Source: a virus
Length of the DNA: 46,710 nucleotides
Strand: one strand, 5' to 3'
IMG/VR virus record: IMGVR_UViG_3300028765_000021
Location: 1-46,710 of that record
The translations under genes were made by a program, and so were the position numbers. Below the pieces are notes generated by a model, which had not been told where the DNA came from, made no database searches, and saw only the letters and a program-made list of their open reading frames with translations. Positions within the stretch are counted from its first letter, which is position 1, and each line of letters opens with the position of its first letter. Below are positions 44,584-46,710 of the stretch, piece after piece.

Positions 44584-46710
44584 TTATTGGCCTTCTAAAA
44601 TCTGCGATGCCTTGATCTCCGCATCCCGCGCAATGCCCAGCACTTCATTCAGCGCCCCGATCTGCGCCAGAGCGTTCAAGGTCGCCACGATGATCTGCGT
44701 TTCATCCCGCTCATGGGCATCTTGCGACATGGCGCCAAGGCGCTGCTGCTGAAGCGCCATCTTCTCTTGGCCGGCCTGTTGCGAGCGCTGCTGCTGGGCC
44801 TGCATCTCCTGCGGGGTCATGGGCCGGAAAAGGTTGAACGCCTTCACGTTGTAAACATCCAGATAGAACTCGGTGAATTGCTCAATATCGAGCGTCTTCT
44901 GCTGCTGCTCGCCCATCGCGGTGATGATTTCAGGGTTGAGCACGTACTGCGTCAAAGTCTGAAGGCCACCGCCCTGCATCGCCGCCCGCATTTTCATGTT
45001 GTTCGCGGTCTTGAGCTTGAACTTGGGGTCTGCATTGAGAATGTCCACTGGGTCAACCTGGAAGTTCTGCCCATCGGGTCCGAGGATCGTCAGAATCTGC
45101 TGGGGGTCCATGAACATACAGATCAACTGCCAGAGTTGGGTGAGCATTGGGCTTAAGGTCTGATCCTCGATATTCGCCACGAGGCCATGAACGCGCGTAT
45201 TGCTCGCATTAGTCTGCGCCTGAACGCCAGTCGCTGTTCGGTTGGCAGAATTACCGCCAGATGAAGGCGAACCAAGAACGGCGAGGTCCGTGATCCCGGT
45301 AACTTTCTGGTCGTTGTTTTCGACAATCTGCACCTCCGTAAACGCCTGCTGGGTGACGTTGCCCATTTCGAGCCGCACCACATCCTTGCTGGGGTCTTCC
45401 GCTTCCCAGTTCGCACCTGGCCGCAATTTCATCTTGCTCTGCGTCCGCGCCATGCCCAGTTTGGTGATGAATGGAGGGTGCAGGATAAGGTTCAACTCGT
45501 CCAGGCGGCCGTCAATGAGCGTTTTCTTGAGCTTCTGCCCAGATTCCAGCAATTCGGGGATCGAGTATCCGTAGAAGCTGCCCAGGGCGTTGACATAGCA
45601 CCAGTTGAGAAATGGCATCGCCTGATACTGATTCGGCATGTTTCTCGCCACATGCTCGCGGCCAATCAGCCAGACATGATGATCGCGCTGCCAATATCGC
45701 AGCACTTCTACCCGCGCCAGTCTCGGATCAACCGACTGATCCTGTCCGGGCTGATAATTGACCCCTCGATAGCTCTGAATTGCCTGCCGGGTGGTGTCGC
45801 CGTCCGTGAAAGTCTTTTGCTGCGAGAGACGATATAGCGTCACATCGTGGGGGATATCGAAGCCATCCTGCCCGCGATAACTGGCCAGCTCCGCAATCGT
45901 CATCATCTTGCGGCGAATCGTAAAACCTGCCTGCTGGGGATTAGTTGACCGGCAATTCGGGTCGATGTAGAAGTCCATCAAATCAACCGGATCGAGAAAG
46001 AACTGGCTTACCGTCTCCGGCTTATAAAACTGCTTCGCATAGCTTACCGTGCGCCCGGTGTGCATGGGAATCTGGACCCCCGGCAGCATGGGATGCTCGC
46101 CCATTGCCACTTCCGGCTCAACCATGCGCTGCCAGTTGACCGCCATCTCTGTGCGCGGCCCGTCCCATCCCCATTCCCAGATGCCATTGCCGAGAACGAC
46201 GCCATCCTCCGTCATTCGGTCCACACAGGAGCGGAAAGACTGGAATTTCACCATGCCCCCCAGGGAGCGCAACTGATTCTCCATCAGCGCCCTGACCTGC
46301 TGCAGTTGGGTGATGTTTGTTCCGCTAGAAGCCGCTTCTACATCGAAATCCAGGTCGGCGCCGCAGATTGCATCGATCAACTGGGGACGAAGCGCGTTTA
46401 CCTGCGTGAAAGCGTGCCAGATTTGCATGTTGGCGCGCGGAGTTCTCGACCCATCCCACAACTTCTCCCCGTTCCGCACCGCCGCATAGATCGAGGCCGC
46501 ATTCTGCCATTTGGTCTCGTAGTTGGTCGCTCGGTCGCTCGCGGCACGGTTGAAATCACCCAGAACAATGCGCTTGGCCTCTTCCGCCGACCATTCGCCG
46601 CCGCCAATCGGGATGCCTTCGCTGGTTCGCTGCTCATACCCGCCAAGAGGGGGAGCAGAATTGGCGTCCGATGCCGGACTTGGGACCATCGGAGGCGGGG
46701 CATTCGCGTC
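44584..46710 (-). CDS. Portal protein, allele B (5' end just outside the window)
   Basis: The frame is open from the right edge to the stop at 44584; within the window the first ATG is 46689 (701 residues). The left-hand copy shows a better start eleven codons further out, so the full protein would be 712 residues. Features: Trp-Ser-Ala-Glu-Glu-Ala-Lys-Arg (N-terminus), Trp-Glu-Trp-Gly-Trp-Asp-Gly-Pro (about 170), and a Gln-rich helical C-terminus that ends Ile-Leu-Glu-Gly-Gln, where portals form the barrel. Size matches P22-like portals (about 725). The terminal 59 residues recur in the chimera at 6502-6885. Confidence 0.9.
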   Translation of the reverse strand, partial: DANAPPPMVPSPASDANSAPPLGGYEQRTSEGIPIGGGEWSAEEAKRIVLGDFNRAASDRATNYETKWQNAASIYAAVRNGEKLWDGSRTPRANMQIWHAFTQVNALRPQLIDAICGADLDFDVEAASSGTNITQLQQVRALMENQLRSLGGMVKFQSFRSCVDRMTEDGVVLGNGIWEWGWDGPRTEMAVNWQRMVEPEVAMGEHPMLPGVQIPMHTGRTVSYAKQFYKPETVSQFFLDPVDLMDFYIDPNCRSTNPQQAGFTIRRKMMTIAELASYRGQDGFDIPHDVTLYRLSQQKTFTDGDTTRQAIQSYRGVNYQPGQDQSVDPRLARVEVLRYWQRDHHVWLIGREHVARNMPNQYQAMPFLNWCYVNALGSFYGYSIPELLESGQKLKKTLIDGRLDELNLILHPPFITKLGMARTQSKMKLRPGANWEAEDPSKDVVRLEMGNVTQQAFTEVQIVENNDQKVTGITDLAVLGSPSSGGNSANRTATGVQAQTNASNTRVHGLVANIEDQTLSPMLTQLWQLICMFMDPQQILTILGPDGQNFQVDPVDILNADPKFKLKTANNMKMRAAMQGGGLQTLTQYVLNPEIITAMGEQQQKTLDIEQFTEFYLDVYNVKAFNLFRPMTPQEMQAQQQRSQQAGQEKMALQQQRLGAMSQDAHERDETQIIVATLNALAQIGALNEVLGIARDAEIKASQILEGQ
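46013..46710. repeat. Imperfect terminal duplication, right copy
   Basis: Counterpart of 1-698 with no gaps. The contig stops here at the base matching 698, whereas the left copy continues into the true portal start and the gene at 720-1061. This supports circular closure with two alleles. Confidence 0.9.

Overview
The window is almost certainly a complete, circularly permuted genome of a tailed double-stranded DNA phage with podovirus-like virion genes, laid out as a linear contig. The contig ends both lie inside the portal gene: bases 1-698 and 46013-46710 align without gaps, so the non-redundant genome would be about 46,012 bp. The two end copies are not identical, which suggests two co-existing portal alleles rather than a true repeat. 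Gene density is high, neighbouring genes often overlap by ATGA, TAATG or GTGA, and I see no tRNA, CRISPR array, insertion sequence, integrase, DNA polymerase or RNA polymerase. The host is probably Gram-negative: there is a lipobox protein, a cytoplasmic GH24-type lysozyme with small membrane proteins, and three fibre-like proteins with Sec signal peptides ending A|Q. That signal style and the overall look fit Acidobacteriota, but this is an impression and was not tested.

Layout. (1) Leftward late block, 4498 down to 1 and then (through the circle) 46710 down to 18933: small terminase, a zinc-ribbon protein, a ribbon-helix-helix/zinc-knuckle protein, small proteins, large terminase, portal, two small proteins, scaffold, N4-gp56-type capsid, decoration and head-tail proteins, a P22-gp10-like stabilisation protein with inserted Ig-like domains, a GNAT-like protein, three probable ejection proteins, three secreted fibre-like proteins (the largest 2011 aa), then membrane proteins, a lipoprotein and the lysozyme. 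(2) Rightward block 4649-7118: eleven very small genes and gene remnants, including an excisionase-type HTH, an orphan HicB-like protein, a Fic N-terminal scrap and a chimera of two virion genes. (3) Leftward block 9794 to 7625: HTH repressor-like protein, hypothetical protein, C5 cytosine methyltransferase, HNH endonuclease and DUF1064 protein. (4) Rightward block 9889-18976: ERF-type annealing protein, two KTSC proteins, RecB/Cas4-type exonuclease, coiled-coil protein, SF2 helicase, an SNF2 helicase fused to a DNA methyltransferase, and a CHC2-type zinc protein.

Between blocks 3 and 4 lies a compact regulatory switch: back-to-back promoters whose -35 boxes are both overlapped by one 16-bp dyad, with the repressor-like gene predicted to be leaderless. 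This looks like a lysogeny-type decision circuit in a genome with no integrase. A second predicted leaderless gene (the ribbon-helix-helix/zinc-knuckle protein) sits inside the packaging block.

Most unusual features: three consecutive fibre-like genes with cleavable signal peptides; an inverted, stray fusion of a virion gene N-terminus to the portal C-terminus with a microhomology junction; an overprinted small gene bridging a KTSC domain and a nuclease in one open frame; and two alternative portal alleles. All motif, promoter and domain calls were made by eye from the sequence; no database search was run.
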